64,000 nt of DNA, from assembly GCF_031846565.1 (NCBI RefSeq), contig NZ_JAVRHL010000005.1:42970-106969 (forward strand), in the 5' to 3' direction. Position 1 is the first letter of the stretch. Every line of letters starts with the position of its first letter. Position numbers and translations under genes: made by a program. The notes under the pieces are model-generated. The model saw only the letters and a list, made by a program, of their open reading frames with translations. It ran no database searches and had not been told where the DNA came from. This DNA is from Tropicimonas_B omnivorans (GTDB lineage Bacteria; Pseudomonadota; Alphaproteobacteria; Rhodobacterales; Rhodobacteraceae). Below are positions 61,830 to 64,000 of the stretch, one piece after another.

Positions 61830-62174
61830 ATGAAGAACTACCTCCAGAACGGCCACATAGTCCGCGTCACCACGCCCGCTGGCGGCATCGCCTCCGGCGA
61901 CCCGCTGATCGTCGGCAGCATCTTCGGCATCGCTGCCTATTCCTCGGCCGAGGGCGACCCGGTCGAACTCTCCACCACCGGCGTGTTCCAGCTGCCGAAA
62001 GCCAGCGCGGCGGTGCTGACGGTCGGTGCCCGCGTGGCGTGGGACAACACGGCGAAGGAAGTGAACACCCCAGCGGCCGGGCGCTTCCCCATCGGCGTGG
62101 CGGTCGAAGCCGCCGGGAACGGCGTCACCAGCGTCGCTGTGCGGCTGGATGGCATCGCGACGGAGGCGGCGTAA
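61830..62174 (+). CDS. DUF2190 phage capsid decoration/cement protein
   Basis: A 114-aa protein of the DUF2190 family: start M-K-N-Y-L-Q-N-G-H-I-V-R-V-T-T-P-A-G-G-I-A-S-G-D-P, then F-G-I-A-A, G-V-F-Q-L-P-K, A-A-G-R-F-P-I-G-V-A-V and V-R-L-D-G. These proteins bind the outside of the phage head. AAAGGG precedes the ATG. The frame is intact; the next phage gene (tail/portal cap) is replaced by the antisense 484-aa gene, 7 bp away. Confidence 0.82.
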   Translation: MKNYLQNGHIVRVTTPAGGIASGDPLIVGSIFGIAAYSSAEGDPVELSTTGVFQLPKASAAVLTVGARVAWDNTAKEVNTPAAGRFPIGVAVEAAGNGVTSVAVRLDGIATEAA

Positions 62175-62181
62175 GGGCCGC

Positions 62182-63636
62182 TCAATCACCAAGCTTGGTG
62201 ATGCCGAGAGTGCGTTCGATCTGCTTCCGAAGATTCTTGAGGCCCCTGTTCTCGCTCGGAGTCTTCGGAAGCGTGATTGAATCGAGGCCGTCGTAGCCCT
62301 TGTTGGCCTCAAGTCGGATGTGCTTGTTGTCCGACTTCTCCGAATACCCATGCCGGGCAAGAAGGGCCGTCAGTTCACTGGCGACGCGCTTCGGGTCTGT
62401 GGTTGCCCTGGCGAGATCTTGGGAAAGTTCAGCAAGCGCGGGGGACCCGGGCAGACGGTCGACAACGCGTTGCAGAATAACCTTGGTCCTTACATCCAGC
62501 CCAATCTGTTCAGCAGCAAACAAGGTCGTTTTCGCTGCAAACCGTAGTCTGTCGGAAATCTCTCCCGAGTAAACCTCCGGCCCAATCCGCTGAACGAGAT
62601 TGTCGGATGAGAACTCGGCCTCATCCGTTCCAAGGCTCGCAGCCGGGCCAGCGCTTAGTTGCTGCTCAAGTTGGCGAATTCGGTCCTGGAGGTTCTCGAT
62701 CTCGTCGAGGTACAGCTTTTCGTTCTCGGCCGCCGTCAGCCTGTTCCTGTCGCGCTCACGCTGGGCGCGGAGAGCTTGCTCCTGCAGCTCGGTCCAGTCC
62801 CAACCGAATGCCGGCATCTGACTTCGCAGGGCTGATGCCGCCGATCTGACCGCCGTAGCCAGTTCGTCCCCGTTTTGGATCTGCCAGCCGACGTAATATC
62901 GCCTGGCGATTCCTTGTCCGGGGACTGATAAGCCAACCGTGCCACCGTAGGCGTTCCGGGCCTCAGTCGCATCGCGAAGGTCAAACGAGAAAGCTCGATC
63001 CGGCTCGACAACGACATGGGCGATTCCGCCGAGGTCGTAGGCCAGCTTCTCAATGTCCTGCCGGCCGAGCAGCCAAGAACCGTTCCCGGTAGCCGAAACG
63101 TAGACAGTCGGTAGCCATTTCGCCGCCTCGCCCAAAGTCACCGACTTGGCAGTCGCGATTCCTGCGTCGGTGCCCTCAAGCCAGACCGGCTGATCGCTGA
63201 CACCGATCCCTTGGTCCGTGCCGCCCCATCCGCTCTTCAGTAGCGCCTTGATGAGATATGGTTTTCGAGGAGTATCGAGCCGAGCTCCAGGCGTCGTAGC
63301 AATGCACTGGGTCCTAAGGCGGACGAGATCCTGTCCACCATCCGCTGCACTGCGTTTCAGTACACATTCCGTTCGCCAAGAACGCCCAAGATCATCCGGA
63401 AGATCATGTCGAATTCCGATCGCAGTGCAGCCATCACCGGTCCGCAACTCCCGCATGCGAAGTTCCTCGCCGGTATTCGAGCGAACGTGCACATTGGCAC
63501 CGTCGAGTTCTGCCTCAGAGTCTTTCGAAAGAACCGTCTGGTGCCGCATGCCACGGATCCAAGCGACCACTTCCGCCACGAAGGCAGCCCGGTTGTCGCT
63601 GGGGATAACAGGGAACTCGGTCGAGAATGGAAGCAT
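62182..63636 (-). CDS. Uncharacterised 484-aa protein with coiled coil and HicA-like C-terminus
   Basis: An intact frame of 484 aa whose family I cannot name. The N-terminal ~275 residues look like a folded domain with a striking segment L-G-G-I-A-H-V-V-V-E-P-D-R-A-F-S-F at 202-218 and R-N-A-Y-G-G-T-V-G-L at 227-236. A coiled coil runs ~282-328 (heptad-like L-D-E-I-E-N-L-Q-D-R-I-R-Q-L-E-Q-Q-L). The end (~420-484) has A-L-L-A-R-H-G-Y, K-H-I-R-L-E and L-P-K-T-P-S-E-N-R, which resemble the HicA-like small RNA-binding fold. It is antisense to the phage genes and fills the place of tail genes. A defence role is inferred from context only. Confidence 0.7.
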   Translation of the reverse strand: MLPFSTEFPVIPSDNRAAFVAEVVAWIRGMRHQTVLSKDSEAELDGANVHVRSNTGEELRMRELRTGDGCTAIGIRHDLPDDLGRSWRTECVLKRSAADGGQDLVRLRTQCIATTPGARLDTPRKPYLIKALLKSGWGGTDQGIGVSDQPVWLEGTDAGIATAKSVTLGEAAKWLPTVYVSATGNGSWLLGRQDIEKLAYDLGGIAHVVVEPDRAFSFDLRDATEARNAYGGTVGLSVPGQGIARRYYVGWQIQNGDELATAVRSAASALRSQMPAFGWDWTELQEQALRAQRERDRNRLTAAENEKLYLDEIENLQDRIRQLEQQLSAGPAASLGTDEAEFSSDNLVQRIGPEVYSGEISDRLRFAAKTTLFAAEQIGLDVRTKVILQRVVDRLPGSPALAELSQDLARATTDPKRVASELTALLARHGYSEKSDNKHIRLEANKGYDGLDSITLPKTPSENRGLKNLRKQIERTLGITKLGD

Positions 63637-63892
63637 ATCGGAAGGATCGAGAATCTACGGCCAGCGGTCAATCCACAAAGGCGACTACTGGCGAAGATGG
63701 TACGAGCTGGCAGCGCGAACGCCCCGCGAACATCGCCCGGCCCCGTGTCGCATCCGTGTTGCACGGAAGAATTGGGGCTGATCGTAAGCGTTTGGAATCT
63801 TTGGGGAGTGTTCGGGACAGGCTTGCAGCACGACGCGACACGCAGAAGCCGCCCTGAGGGCGGCCTAAGTGTTTGATATTTCGAAGGAACGT
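63637..63892. other. Intergenic DNA with terminator-like hairpin
   Basis: About 256 bp without a gene. GCCGCCC-TGA-GGGCGGC (63848-63864) is a perfect 7-bp stem 28 bp before repeat R copy 3. The upstream end should hold the promoter of the 484-aa gene; no clear ribosome site is visible at its ATG. Confidence 0.45.
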
Positions 63893-64000
63893 TTGGTTGC
63901 GGGGGCTCGAATTGGACATTGTTTTATCCCGGCCAGAACCGACGGGATGAAGTTCAGTCCGCTCTGACAAGAACCAGGGCTACGTCCGACGTTCTTCACC
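63893..64000 (+). repeat. Repeat R, copy 3 (right bracket, runs to the window edge)
   Basis: Third copy, beginning TTGGTTGCGGGGGCTCGAAT, translating L-V-A-G-A-R-I-G-H-C-F-I-P-A-R-T-D-G with a stop, and continuing to the window end. It matches copy 2 also in the tail (TCCGCTCTGA, GGCTACGTCC, GTTCTTCA). The repeat may extend beyond the window. Confidence 0.78.

Overview
The window is high-GC DNA (roughly 65-70% in the housekeeping part, by eye). Its gene content fits an alphaproteobacterium of the Rhodobacterales/Paracoccaceae type: many ABC and TRAP uptake systems, PuuD-type urate oxidation, a fused arsR-arsC, and phage relics of the Rhodobacter kind. The taxonomy is inferred from gene style; no rRNA or tRNA gene was seen.

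Positions 1-48 kb are a dense metabolic region of operons with many 4-bp ATGA/GTGA start-stop overlaps. In order: the 3' part of a hydantoinase B/5-oxoprolinase gene; purine catabolism (allantoicase and the membrane urate hydroxylase PuuD); an arsenic operon (arsR-arsC fusion, arsenate-type GAPDH, ArsJ exporter) with an apparently leaderless promoter; a tyrosine-related group (HPPD, Rieske protein, FAD 2-hydroxyacid oxidase); a complete Fe-siderophore uptake locus (AraC regulator, TonB receptor, binding protein, two FecCD permeases, ATPase, siderophore-interacting reductase, MFS pump); a seven-gene operon combining a Dpp/Opp-family ABC importer with two phosphodiesterases, resembling an agrocinopine-type phosphodiester uptake system; an HxlR regulator with a Tat-exported amidohydrolase; a TRAP transporter operon with IlvD/Edd dehydratase and two dehydrogenases (sugar-acid catabolism) under a divergent LysR regulator; and a second Dpp/Opp importer divergent from a prolidase-type amidohydrolase and an S9 peptidase (peptide use).

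Positions 48-64 kb are a different kind of DNA: lower and uneven GC, relics and cargo. Three copies of a ~100-bp repeat lie at 48.2, 50.0 and 63.9 kb; the last two bracket ~14 kb. Between or beside them lie IS5-type transposase remnants, a broken serine recombinase, an uncharacterised lipoprotein/secreted-protein pair, a KAP-like P-loop NTPase, a frameshifted P4-type primase with inverted GTGACGCA repeats, and a decayed lambda/HK97-type prophage head module. Two intact genes sit where phage genes are missing. A 925-aa SIR2-STAND NTPase (an Avs5-like anti-phage candidate) begins exactly where the terminase large subunit is cut after 17 codons. A 484-aa coiled-coil protein with a HicA-like end sits antisense where the tail genes should start. 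This relic-plus-cargo arrangement is the best candidate in the window for a poorly described defence island.

All functions are read from motifs and context; no database search was run.
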